From SZUA-430 sp964638635 (GTDB lineage: Bacteria > Pseudomonadota > Alphaproteobacteria > Micropepsales > Micropepsaceae), in contig CAZXAQ010000005.1 of the NCBI GenBank assembly GCA_964638635.1, positions 1-64,000 of the forward strand: DNA of 64,000 nucleotides. Reading direction: 5' to 3'. Under the pieces are notes generated by a model. That model was not told where the DNA came from and did no database searches. It was given only the letters and a program-made list of their open reading frames with translations. A program made the position numbers and the translations under genes. Below, one piece after another: positions 54,185-62,948 of the stretch. Numbering within the stretch: position 1 is the first letter of the stretch; each line of letters starts with the position of its first letter.

Positions 54185-56041
54185 ATGACCGCGACGGCCA
54201 AGACCCTGCCGCCGTTCAAACCCCTCCCCATGCTGCCGCCGAAAATCTACTCGCAGCGCCGTGGCGACGGCACTTACATCATCCGCTCGCTCTACGACCT
54301 CGGGCCGATGCACCGCTCGATCGCCCATCTGCTGGAGGAACGCGCAACCGAACACCCAACCCGCAATCTGCTCGCCCAACGCACGCCGGCCGGCCCCTGG
54401 CGCTTCATCACTTACGGTGAGATGAACCAGCGGGCGAACGCCATCGCCCAGGCTTTGTTGGATCGCAGCCTCGGTCCCGACACGCCGCTTCTCATCCTCT
54501 CCGGCAATTCGATCGAACACGCGACCATGATGCTGGGCGCGATGAAGGCCCGCGTGCCGGTCGCCCCGGTCTCCGTCGCCTATTCGCTGTTCAGTCAGGA
54601 CCACGGCAAACTCCGCCACGTCGCCGCGCTCACGAAGCCGAAGATGATCTTCGTCGACAACGGCCCGCTTTACGAGCGCGCGATCAAAGCGCTCGACCTC
54701 ACGGGCATTGAGATCGTGACCGTCGTACCCGCACCCGAGCTGCCCTCCACGTCATACGAAAGCCTGCTGCAAACAAACGCCGGCCCCGCGGTTCGCGCGT
54801 CGATGGACAAGATCGATCACGCGACCGTTGCCAAGTACCTCTTCACCTCGGGCTCGACCGGCATGCCGAAAGGCGTCATCCAAACGCACGGCATGATGTG
54901 CGCGGTGATCGCCGGCCAGGAGTCGCTCCGTGCCGAGCCGCCGAACCCGGACGAAATCCCCGAAAGCCTCGAGTGGATGCCGTGGAACCACATCTCCGCC
55001 GGCAACATCGGTTTCAACGGCAATCTGAACGCGGGCGGCACGGTCTATCTCGACAACGGCAAGCCGATCCCCGGCATGTTCGACGAGACGATCCGCAATC
55101 TGCGTGAAGTCTCGCCGCTGGTGTTCGGCTCTGCACCGATCGCCTTCACGATGCTCGCCGACGCGATGGAACGCGACGACAAGCTGCGCGACAAGTTCTT
55201 CGCCAAACTGAAGTACATGGGCTACGGTGGCGCGACGCTCTCCGACGACCTTTACGACCGCATGCAAGCGCTCGCGATAAAATCCACGGGCCAGCGCATC
55301 GCGCTCACCACCATGTATGGCGCGACCGAGACGCAAGGCATTACGGTTGTACATTGGCTGACCGAGCGGGTGGGCTTGATCGGCCTGCCGCTCCCCGGCG
55401 TGACGCTGAAGCTCGTCCCGAACGGCCAAAAGCTCGAAGTCCGCGTGAAGGGTCCGACCGTCACGCCGGGCTACCTGAACCGCGGCGACCTCACCGAAGC
55501 CGCCTTCGACGAAGAAGGCTTCTACAAACTCGGCGACGCTGCGAAATTCGTGGACCCCTACGAACCCGCAAAGGGCCTCATCTTCGACGGCCGCGTGACG
55601 GAGGACTTCAAACTCTCCTCCGGCACCTGGGTCTCGGTCGGCACACTGCGCGCCGAAGTCATCGCCGCCGCCTCGCCCCTGATCCAAGACTGCGTGATCG
55701 CGGGCCTCGACAAAGAATTCATCGGCGTCCTCGCCTGGCCGAACATGACGGCCGCGCGCGAGATCTGCGCCGACCCGAACCTGAAAACGCCCGACGAAAT
55801 CCTCCGCTCCAGAGCCGTCGTGGAGTTCATCCGCGAAGCGCTGCAAAAGCACAACAAAGCGGCCGGCGGCTCCTCGAGCAAAGTCGCGCGCCTAATGCTG
55901 ATGACCGAACCGCCGTCGATCGACGGCCACGAGATCACGGACAAGGGCTACGTCAACCAGCGTGCGACCCTCGACCGCCGCGCCAAGCTGGTCGAAGCGC
56001 TCTACACGAAAACGCCGGCGCCAGACGTCATCGTCGTTTAG
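54185..56041 (+). CDS. Feruloyl-CoA synthase-like acyl-CoA synthetase
   Basis: 618 residues, longer than generic acyl-CoA ligases and matching the feruloyl-CoA synthase branch. The early RGDGTYIIRSLYDLGP and HLLEERATEHPTRNL blocks, the phosphate loop FTSGSTGMPKGVIQTHGMM (near 220), MYGATETQGITVVHW, and DGRVTEDFKLSSGTWVSVG are the branch's marks. It would activate hydroxycinnamates such as ferulate to their CoA esters. No partner feruloyl-CoA hydratase/lyase is obvious; the enoyl-CoA hydratase nearby is too divergent to claim. Confidence 0.8.
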   Translation: MTATAKTLPPFKPLPMLPPKIYSQRRGDGTYIIRSLYDLGPMHRSIAHLLEERATEHPTRNLLAQRTPAGPWRFITYGEMNQRANAIAQALLDRSLGPDTPLLILSGNSIEHATMMLGAMKARVPVAPVSVAYSLFSQDHGKLRHVAALTKPKMIFVDNGPLYERAIKALDLTGIEIVTVVPAPELPSTSYESLLQTNAGPAVRASMDKIDHATVAKYLFTSGSTGMPKGVIQTHGMMCAVIAGQESLRAEPPNPDEIPESLEWMPWNHISAGNIGFNGNLNAGGTVYLDNGKPIPGMFDETIRNLREVSPLVFGSAPIAFTMLADAMERDDKLRDKFFAKLKYMGYGGATLSDDLYDRMQALAIKSTGQRIALTTMYGATETQGITVVHWLTERVGLIGLPLPGVTLKLVPNGQKLEVRVKGPTVTPGYLNRGDLTEAAFDEEGFYKLGDAAKFVDPYEPAKGLIFDGRVTEDFKLSSGTWVSVGTLRAEVIAAASPLIQDCVIAGLDKEFIGVLAWPNMTAAREICADPNLKTPDEILRSRAVVEFIREALQKHNKAAGGSSSKVARLMLMTEPPSIDGHEITDKGYVNQRATLDRRAKLVEALYTKTPAPDVIVV

Positions 56042-56118
56042 CGCGGGCCTGGGGGCTTGCATCGTCCACGACGGCGCGCCATCTAGCTTGATCTGGCCGC
56101 GTCGGCGTGGGGGACAGT

Positions 56119-57333
56119 ATGCGCATTGTGATCCGCATTTTTCTGGGATTGCTCGTGCTTGCCGCGCTGGCCGCGGGCAGCCTTTACGCCCTCTACGAGT
56201 CGAACAAGGTCGCGATTCCCGACCTCGCGAAATCGTCCACGATCGACAGCCGCGCAGTCGCACCGAACGGCGCAATCACGCGAGCGGCGGAGCGCCTGGA
56301 ACAACTGCGGAGAGAAATCGGTTATCCCGCCGTGTCGATCGCTGTCGCCGTCGACGGTGCCATCGTTTGGCAAGAAGCGCGCGGCTGGGCGTCCGTCGAA
56401 CGCAAGGCGCCGGCAAAGATCGACACACCCTTCGCCATCGGCAGTGTCTCGAAAACGCTGACCGCCGTCGTCGCGATGAAGCTCGCCGAGCGCGGCGACC
56501 TCGACCTCGACGCCGATATTCGAAAGTACGTGCCGTCGTTTCCGCAAAAGGAACATGTAATAACGGCGCGCCAGCTGCTGTCGCACCAAGCGGGCATCCG
56601 CCACTACCGCTTCGAACTCGCGCCGCCGACGTTTTCGGACTTCGGCTCGACGACTCAGTACGACAGCGTGACCGATAGCCTCGCGGTCTTCGCGAACGAT
56701 CCTCTGCTCTTCAAACCGGACACGGATTTCGCGTACAGCACCTACGGCTTCACTCTGCTCAGCGCCGTGATGGAAGCCGCAGCCCGCAAGCCGTTCCTCG
56801 ACTTAATGGATGCCGAACTGTTCACACGCCTACAGCTCGCCGGCATCGGCCCCGACGACAAGCTGCACCCTGTCCCGGGCCGCGCCTCCGACTACCAGAA
56901 CATTCTGCGCGACGGCGCGGTCCTGCCCGCACCGTTCACGAACTCGAGCGGCAAGTGGGCCGGTGGCGGCTTCCGCGCGACGCCGACCGACCTTGCGCGC
57001 TTCGGCGCCGCGCTCCTGCGCGGCGAGGTCGTGGCGGCCGAGACGCTGCAAACGATGTTCATGCCCCGCAAACTCGCGAACGGCAAGGTCAATCCCCAAG
57101 ACTACGCGCTCGGCGTTCGCGTCGATCAAATCACCGACCCCGCATATCCGGGCAAGTCCTGGCGCGCCGTCCACCATGGCGGTGTTGCCGTGGGTAGCCA
57201 AGCAATGTTCGTCATGCTGCCCGACCAGCAGATCGTCGTAGCCCTCAGCGCCAACGCATCGACCCAGCCGCCCGCCCGCGGCATGTTCGATGCGGCGACC
57301 GACATCGCCGTACTGTTCGCCGAGCAACGCTGA
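56119..57333 (+). CDS. Serine hydrolase, beta-lactamase/PBP-like (class C esterase family)
   Basis: 404 residues. An N-terminal hydrophobic segment (about 3-25, IFLGLLVLAALAAGSLYAL) is a signal anchor or signal peptide. The SxxK motif is Ser109-Val-Ser-Lys112 and the second motif is Tyr in FAYSTYGFTLL (Y-x-x in place of Y-x-N), with HHGGV as the third (HxG). Members are esterases, D-amino-acid peptidases or beta-lactamases; the role here is unassigned. ATG 56119 is chosen as the frame start nearest the hydrophobic segment. Confidence 0.85.
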   Translation: MRIVIRIFLGLLVLAALAAGSLYALYESNKVAIPDLAKSSTIDSRAVAPNGAITRAAERLEQLRREIGYPAVSIAVAVDGAIVWQEARGWASVERKAPAKIDTPFAIGSVSKTLTAVVAMKLAERGDLDLDADIRKYVPSFPQKEHVITARQLLSHQAGIRHYRFELAPPTFSDFGSTTQYDSVTDSLAVFANDPLLFKPDTDFAYSTYGFTLLSAVMEAAARKPFLDLMDAELFTRLQLAGIGPDDKLHPVPGRASDYQNILRDGAVLPAPFTNSSGKWAGGGFRATPTDLARFGAALLRGEVVAAETLQTMFMPRKLANGKVNPQDYALGVRVDQITDPAYPGKSWRAVHHGGVAVGSQAMFVMLPDQQIVVALSANASTQPPARGMFDAATDIAVLFAEQR

Positions 57334-57459
57334 ACGAAGCGGCTCGTTGCGCAGGAAAGTGTTAATGCCGGCACTGCGGGAGTTGAATCGCGGCCACTTG
57401 CACACGCGCGCACACGCCTATTTGATGCACCCCGCAACACCACCGGAAACGTGCACACG

Positions 57460-58398
57460 ATGTCGCTCGACGCAATCGTCAAAGGCCTGCTCGATCAGAT
57501 GGCCGCAACCCCGCAGCCGAAGCTGTGGGAGCTGACGCCCGTCCAGGGCCGCGAGATGTACCGCGCCATGGCGCAGGTGCTGGAGCCGCCCGCGATCGCG
57601 ATCGGCAAGATCGAGAACCTCGCGATGCCGGGACCCGCGGGTGAGATCAAGCTGCGCGTCTACACACCGGTCGCCAGCGGCGCGACCGCGCTTCCCGGCC
57701 TCGTCTACTTTCACGGCGGCGGCTGGGTGATCGGCGACCTCGACACGCATGACGCGCTCTGCCGCACGCTCGCGAACGAGACCGGCGCCCGCGTCGTCGC
57801 GGTCGACTACCGCCTCGCCCCGGAGCACAAATTCCCGGCCGCGGCCGACGACGGCTTCGCTGCCGTGAAGTGGGTTGAAACGAACGCCGCGACGCTCGGT
57901 ATCGATCCGAACCGCATCGCGGTCGCAGGCGACAGCGCAGGCGGCAATCTCGCCGCCGTCGTCTGCCTCATGGCCAAGCAAAAGGGCGGCCCGCGTATCG
58001 TCCATCAGCTGCTGATCTATCCTGTGACCCAGTGGAAGGCCGACACGGGCTCGATGAACAGCTTCGCCGAAGGCTACTTCCTCGAGAAGAAGACGATGCA
58101 CTGGTTCTTCGATCAATACGCCCCCGGCGCCGACCCGAACGACTGGCGCGTCTCGCCGCTTGCGGCAGCCGACGTGTCAGGTCTCCCACGAGCGTACATC
58201 GTGACCGCAGGCTTCGACCCCTTGAAAGACGAAGGCAAAGCCTATGCCGACAAATTGAATCGGGCGGGGGTCGCGGCCGTCTATGTCGACTATCCCGGCA
58301 TGGTGCACGGCTTCTTCAACATGCAGGGCGTTCTTCCCACGTCGCGCGAAGCGATCGCCGACGCGGCGAAGGCCGTGCGCCAGGCTTTCGGACAATAG
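57460..58398 (+). CDS. Alpha/beta hydrolase, hormone-sensitive-lipase family esterase
   Basis: 312 residues. Oxyanion motif HGGGW (85-89), nucleophile Ser159 in GDSAGG, LPRAYIVTAGFDPLKDEG with the catalytic Asp and PGMVHGFF with the His identify a bacterial HSL esterase/lipase. Cytoplasmic by sequence. An in-frame GTG at 57451 adds three residues. It ends 4 bp from the convergent secreted protein gene. Likely hydrolyses short-chain esters. Confidence 0.93.
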   Translation: MSLDAIVKGLLDQMAATPQPKLWELTPVQGREMYRAMAQVLEPPAIAIGKIENLAMPGPAGEIKLRVYTPVASGATALPGLVYFHGGGWVIGDLDTHDALCRTLANETGARVVAVDYRLAPEHKFPAAADDGFAAVKWVETNAATLGIDPNRIAVAGDSAGGNLAAVVCLMAKQKGGPRIVHQLLIYPVTQWKADTGSMNSFAEGYFLEKKTMHWFFDQYAPGADPNDWRVSPLAAADVSGLPRAYIVTAGFDPLKDEGKAYADKLNRAGVAAVYVDYPGMVHGFFNMQGVLPTSREAIADAAKAVRQAFGQ

Positions 58399-58402
58399 CG
58401 GC

Positions 58403-60352
58403 TCACTTCACCGTCGCGTCATAGGCGAGCGCAATCGACGCGTTTGCGGCCAACGTTGCCGTCGATCCGCTCAGCGTCGTGCCGCTGAAACTCGCGCCCA
58501 CCGGATCGCTCTCGTCGCCACCGGTGTTGTTGTCGTCTTCGACGGTCGTCGTATTGGTGCACGCCGTGCCCGATCGTATCGAGCCTGCCACGTAAAGCTG
58601 CTCCGCGCTGACCGCGTCGCTAAGCACGATCGAAGTTGCCGACTGGTTGCCCACATTGGTGACCAAAACGCACCACCTGATCCTCGCGCCGGGAATGCGC
58701 TTCGGGTTCGTCGTTCCGTTGAACGGATCGCTCACGATCGAGCTCGTCTTGGTCACCGACAACCCGCCGGTGATCACCGACAGGTTGAGCTCGTCGATAT
58801 TCCAATAGTTTGGCTCCGTCTCGACCGCCGCCCCGGTCCCCGGCCCTCGCACGAGGCCGTTCTGCGCGCCGATCGTGCTGGTCGAAGCATCCCGTGCGAA
58901 CAAGCGCAGTATCCACCCGTTGCCCGACGCGGCCGACGGCACGTTCAGCCGGTCGGCATTCACGCTGCCGTCGTTCGTCCAAATCGCGTCGCCCGCGGTC
59001 GTATCGCCATGCGTGCCGTCGTTGAACAACGGCACCGTCCGGACTGAGTTGCCGGAGTTGTTGAAGAGATTGACCATCACCGGATTCGTGGCAACCGTCG
59101 GCGCCGCATCGACGCGGGCCGTCACGGGCACGGTCGAACCGCGCACCAGCGACGTGCCGTTCGGCGCCAAGAAGACGACGCCGAAACCCTGCGGCGTTCC
59201 CAACGTGCCGTTCGCCACCGACCATTCGACGTCGTCGATATGAAACCACGACCGATACTGATTGATGTGCGTCGACTGGATGGTCAGCGTCACGGTCTGT
59301 CCGGCAAGCGAGGCCAGCGAAACGGTGCGCGACCACCAGGGTTCCGCCTGCGGCGCCACGCTCATGCCCTGCGTATGCACGCCGGTCGACGTCATGTCGA
59401 AATGGTTGTACGCGCGGTAGCCCGGCTGCGTCGTGCTTTGCGGCGCGTTTGTGGGGTTGCTGAGGTTCGGGCTGTGCGGTGCGGTCGTGTAATTGCCGTA
59501 GGCCGGGCCCACGACGTTGATTGTCGTGCCGCCCGCGTTCAACCGGATTGTCAGCGTATCGTACCCGGTCGAGTCCCAGCCCTCGACGCGCCACCGCGCC
59601 GTGAAGTCGCCGGGATTTGTCGCAGGCACTGTGAACGTGCGCGTGATCGTCCGCGAGGTGTCGCCGTTTTCGTTGTTCGTGCGCGCGCCGATCAGGTACG
59701 AGAACGCCCCCGTGCGCGGCGTACCGTCCGTCGTCTTCGGCGTCGGATAGGCATTGCCGCCGTTCGTCGAGATTGACGGGTTCTCCGATGGTCGCACTTG
59801 CGCGTCGAGATTGTTGTCGCCCGTCGGCGCGTTCCACCCCGCCGGCTGCGACGTGCCAGCGGCGCCGCGCTCGAAGTTGCCGTTGATCGGCGTCTGCGGG
59901 TTCGCCCCCTTCGCGCCGTTCTGCGTGATGTCGAAATAGACGTGATAGACGCTGGGCCCCGCGTCTTCGAGAATGAACCGGATCTCGCCGCGTCCGTTCC
60001 CGCTCGCATCCGTCGCGCCGTTGTAGATCGTATCGGTGAACTCCTGCCGCGCCGCCAGCGATCCGCCGGGCCGCACGATCCGCGGACTGTTCACATCGAA
60101 CGTGCCGCTGATCCCCATCGTGGCCATCAGCGCGTTGAAGTCGACGTCGACCTTGACCGTCGCGTTGACCGCCGCGCCCGCCGGCACGTTCACCGGCACC
60201 CGGTAGTGCCAATCGGGCGCGGAACCCACCGCGTTTTGGTCGTACCAGGTGGGATTCGTGCGCAAATCGGCACTGACCGGCATTGCCAGCAGCAGCGAGA
60301 GCACCGCCAGAATCGAGAAGGCTTTGAAAAGTCTCCCCGATCGACTGAACAC
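58403..60352 (-). CDS. Large secreted modular protein
   Basis: 649 residues with a signal peptide (SILAVLSLLLAMPVSA, cleavage near residue 28). No TM or cell-wall anchor is visible. Likely modules: an N-terminal domain resembling DUF2341-like WHYRVPVNV domains (about 45-160), a carbohydrate-binding-like beta region (about 165-385), a domain with FNDGTHGDTTAGDAIWT of the surface-protein type (about 400-470), and a C-terminal DUF11-like repeat domain (about 545-649, VTNVGNQSATSIVLSD). The composition is Asn/Thr/Gly-rich, unlike its neighbours. GTG start with GGAG upstream. Probably an adhesin, matrix or surface protein; the exact role is unknown. Confidence 0.75.
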   Translation of the reverse strand: MFSRSGRLFKAFSILAVLSLLLAMPVSADLRTNPTWYDQNAVGSAPDWHYRVPVNVPAGAAVNATVKVDVDFNALMATMGISGTFDVNSPRIVRPGGSLAARQEFTDTIYNGATDASGNGRGEIRFILEDAGPSVYHVYFDITQNGAKGANPQTPINGNFERGAAGTSQPAGWNAPTGDNNLDAQVRPSENPSISTNGGNAYPTPKTTDGTPRTGAFSYLIGARTNNENGDTSRTITRTFTVPATNPGDFTARWRVEGWDSTGYDTLTIRLNAGGTTINVVGPAYGNYTTAPHSPNLSNPTNAPQSTTQPGYRAYNHFDMTSTGVHTQGMSVAPQAEPWWSRTVSLASLAGQTVTLTIQSTHINQYRSWFHIDDVEWSVANGTLGTPQGFGVVFLAPNGTSLVRGSTVPVTARVDAAPTVATNPVMVNLFNNSGNSVRTVPLFNDGTHGDTTAGDAIWTNDGSVNADRLNVPSAASGNGWILRLFARDASTSTIGAQNGLVRGPGTGAAVETEPNYWNIDELNLSVITGGLSVTKTSSIVSDPFNGTTNPKRIPGARIRWCVLVTNVGNQSATSIVLSDAVSAEQLYVAGSIRSGTACTNTTTVEDDNNTGGDESDPVGASFSGTTLSGSTATLAANASIALAYDATVK

Positions 60353-60530
60353 CCGCCCGCTCCAAACGCCATCGGCGCCTCAAACGGCGCGCAAGATAGG
60401 AACTTCGTTTAAGAGTATTACCGGTCGATGAATCGTCTCGCCTGACGCACCTGGCAACCGCGGAAATCCTAGGCTAGAAGACCCCTGCCATTCCGAGACG
60501 CCGATGCGCGAATTCACCTGAGGACAAGAG

Positions 60531-61526
60531 ATGACAAACCGCCAAATCCACATCGTCGAACTGCCAAAGGACAAACTTGCGCCCGAACACTTCCGGCTCG
60601 CCGACGGTCCCATGCCGCAAGCGAAGGACGGCGAACTCCTCCTCAAAACGAAGCTGATCTCGCTCGACGCCGCGAACCGCGCCTGGATGCAAGGCGCCAC
60701 CTACCGCGCCGCGATCGAAGCGGGGCAGGTGATGGCCGGCGGCGCCGTCGCCGAGGTGATGGAAGCGAAAGCGCCGGGCTTCGCCAAAGGCGACCTCGTC
60801 TTCGCCGACACCGGCTGGCAGGAATACTCCGCGTTGCCCGCTAAGCACGCACAAAAGCTCCCTCGCATCGAGCCGATCTCCCACTTGCTCAGCGTGTACG
60901 GCATCGCCGGCCTCACCGCCTATTTCGGTCTGCTCAACGTCGGCAAACCGAAGCCGGGCGAAACCGTCGTCGTGTCCGCGGCGGCAGGTTCCGTCGGCGT
61001 CTTTGTCGGCCAAATCGCAAAGCTCAAAGGCTGCCGCGTCGTCGGCATTGCAGGCGGTGCCAAGAAGTGCGAGTGGCTCGAACGCGATCTCGGATTCGAC
61101 GCGACCATCGACTACAAGGCGAAAGCCGTTGGCGGCGCGTTGAAGGAAGCGGCCCCCAAAGGCATTGACGTCTACTTCGACAACGTCGGCGGCGACATCC
61201 TGGAAGCCTGCCTCTTCCGCATGAACAACCACGGCCGCATCTCCTGCTGCGGCGCGGTCAGCCAATACGACGGCGTTGCCCCCAGAAGCGGCCCCCGTGG
61301 CATCCCCGGCCTCATCGTGACGAAGCGCCTGACAATGCAAGGCTTTATCGTGATGGACTACAACGCCGAACGCGAAAAGGCGCTCGCCGATCTCCAATCC
61401 TGGGTGAAGGCCGGCCAAATCAAAGTCCCCGAAGACATCATGAAAGGTCTCGAAAACACGCCGAAAGCCCTCATCGGTCTCCTCGCCGGCGACAACTTCG
61501 GCAAACGCATGGTGCTGGTGAGCTGA
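60531..61526 (+). CDS. NADP-dependent oxidoreductase (MDR family, CurA/prostaglandin-reductase-like)
   Basis: 331 residues of the zinc-free medium-chain dehydrogenase branch. The N-terminal LDAANRAWMQG motif is typical of CurA; VVVSAAAGSVGVFVGQIAKLKGCRVVGIAGG is its Rossmann region (read in parts: VSAAAGSVG and KLKGCRVVG). A DVYFDNVGGDILEA block binds NADP, as does the MQGFIVMDY loop. It reduces activated double bonds such as enones. It runs convergent with the GNAT-YoaP gene. Confidence 0.9.
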   Translation: MTNRQIHIVELPKDKLAPEHFRLADGPMPQAKDGELLLKTKLISLDAANRAWMQGATYRAAIEAGQVMAGGAVAEVMEAKAPGFAKGDLVFADTGWQEYSALPAKHAQKLPRIEPISHLLSVYGIAGLTAYFGLLNVGKPKPGETVVVSAAAGSVGVFVGQIAKLKGCRVVGIAGGAKKCEWLERDLGFDATIDYKAKAVGGALKEAAPKGIDVYFDNVGGDILEACLFRMNNHGRISCCGAVSQYDGVAPRSGPRGIPGLIVTKRLTMQGFIVMDYNAEREKALADLQSWVKAGQIKVPEDIMKGLENTPKALIGLLAGDNFGKRMVLVS

Positions 61527-61542
61527 GTTCTGAACCTGTGCA

Positions 61543-62304
61543 CTAAGGTGTTGCTGACTTCGCCAGCAGGGGCTTCAGCTGCTTCGGCAACAGATAGTGA
61601 TGGCTGAGCACGCGCCCGTCGAGCACGAGCGCGAACACGCCGTAGGGCGAAGGCGCGCGTGCCTGAAGCGTCTTCGCGTCCTCGAAAGCAACAACACGAA
61701 ACGAAAGACCTGCACTCTTCGCAGCACCCACCGCGAAAGCGGCAGCATCGTCCAAATAGGGACATTGGTCCGATCGCACGACGGTAAGCCCGCGCCCAAG
61801 CCGCTTCGCCCGCGCGCTCCAATCGTCCGGAAGACTGGGGTTCCGCGTTTTGCCAAAGGGCAGCGCCCACAACGAGTAAGTGGGTGGCGCCGCATCGACC
61901 TGAGCAAACCCGTTTTTCTCAAGCAGATCCGGACTCATCAACCAGTTCCCGGCGCTCGCCAGCATGGCGACGCCTTTGCAGCCTTCGCGCTTCGCGTCTG
62001 CGATGCAAGCCTTGAGCAGCTGCGTCGCATATCCCTTGCCCTTCGAAGCACCGACGACCCACAGGCAATGGATGAACATAAACCCGCGTGCATTGACTGC
62101 ACGCCACGCATGCTCCCCCGGCAGATACTCGATGAAGCCGCGCCCGCCTTGTTGCAAGTCCAGCAGCTTGATCCGAAGTCCCTCGCCGAAGCGCGCCTGA
62201 AGCCAGCCCATCTTGCGCCGGTAGCCATCGCTCTTCGGCTGGCTCATCTTGCAGAAGAAGCCGAGCTTCTGAACGTTGTCCGCCGTGACGTCGATGAGTT
62301 TCAT
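61543..62304 (-). CDS. GNAT acetyltransferase with a C-terminal YoaP-like domain
   Basis: 253 residues. The first part (about 1-150) is a GNAT fold with IHCLWVVGASKGKGYATQLL carrying the acetyl-CoA site (SKGKGYA) and LEKNGFAQVD at motif B. The second part (about 165-253) carries RSDQCPYLDDAAAFAVGAA and ends with a DGRVLSHHYLL-type segment, like the YoaP domain found in some acetyltransferases. The thioredoxin-like QCPYLDD suggests a redox or lid function. ATG 62304 is preferred over the TTG codon 9 bp upstream. Confidence 0.8.
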   Translation of the reverse strand: MKLIDVTADNVQKLGFFCKMSQPKSDGYRRKMGWLQARFGEGLRIKLLDLQQGGRGFIEYLPGEHAWRAVNARGFMFIHCLWVVGASKGKGYATQLLKACIADAKREGCKGVAMLASAGNWLMSPDLLEKNGFAQVDAAPPTYSLWALPFGKTRNPSLPDDWSARAKRLGRGLTVVRSDQCPYLDDAAAFAVGAAKSAGLSFRVVAFEDAKTLQARAPSPYGVFALVLDGRVLSHHYLLPKQLKPLLAKSATP

Positions 62305-62368
62305 GGCGTACAAGATGGTGCACCGCGCCGTCCGCCGGCATTGATATCGGTCAAGGCGAACCCCATAG

Positions 62369-62848
62369 TCATCCGCGTTTCGATCGCTCCGGATCGACTG
62401 GCACGGTCTGCCCCGTCTTTACGCGGTCCATCACGACGCTGGTCTTGTACCGCCGCACATGCGGATCGGCCGAAAACAGCTCGCGCGAAATCTGTTCGAA
62501 GTGCTCGACGTCGCGCGCGAGCACGATCAAAAGCAAGTCCGTGTCGCCGGTGACGTTGTAGATCTGCTGCACCTCCGGCGCCGCCTTCAGCCGCTTCTTG
62601 ATCGCGGCGACTTCCGCCACACGGACCTTCTCCAAAATGACCTCGACGATAAACGTCATCGCAAAGCCGAGCGCCTTGGGATCGAGAACGGAAACGTCCG
62701 CCTTGATGACGCCGTCTTCGCGCAATTTCGCAACACGCCGGTGAACGGCGGAGGGCGAAAGCCCCACCTTGCGCGCGAGGTCATCGACGCTTTGGCGGGC
62801 GTCGTCCTGCAAGCTGGCGGCAATCAAGAGATCTTGATGGTCGTACAT
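62369..62848 (-). CDS. Lrp/AsnC-family transcriptional regulator
   Basis: 159 residues. An N-terminal winged helix (DDLARKVGLSPSAVHRRVAKL, split as DDLARKVGLS and SAVHRRVAKL) is followed by VIKADVSVLDP and an RAM/AsnC_trans_reg ligand-binding domain with IYNVTGDTDLLLIVLA. Such regulators respond to amino acids. It is divergent from the S41-like protease gene across 100 bp containing repeats of TTGCGCA. A role in controlling hut genes is not supported by its position, more than 50 kb away. Confidence 0.92.
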   Translation of the reverse strand: MYDHQDLLIAASLQDDARQSVDDLARKVGLSPSAVHRRVAKLREDGVIKADVSVLDPKALGFAMTFIVEVILEKVRVAEVAAIKKRLKAAPEVQQIYNVTGDTDLLLIVLARDVEHFEQISRELFSADPHVRRYKTSVVMDRVKTGQTVPVDPERSKRG

Positions 62849-62887
62849 GCAAAATCCTCGCGCATGTCAGGTCAGCAGTGCGGGAAT

Positions 62888-62914
62888 CTTGCGCACTTCC
62901 CCGAAACTTGCGCA
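62888..62914. promoter_or_regulatory. Direct repeat, possible Lrp site
   Basis: CTTGCGCA occurs at 62888 and 62907, spaced 19 bp (close to two helical turns), followed by CGCAAAATCTTG. It sits in the divergent spacer of the lrp-like gene and the S41-like gene, so it may be a self-regulatory site. Inference only. Confidence 0.4.
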
Positions 62915-62948
62915 GCAACTCGCAAAATCTTGTCATATCGTGCGAAGA

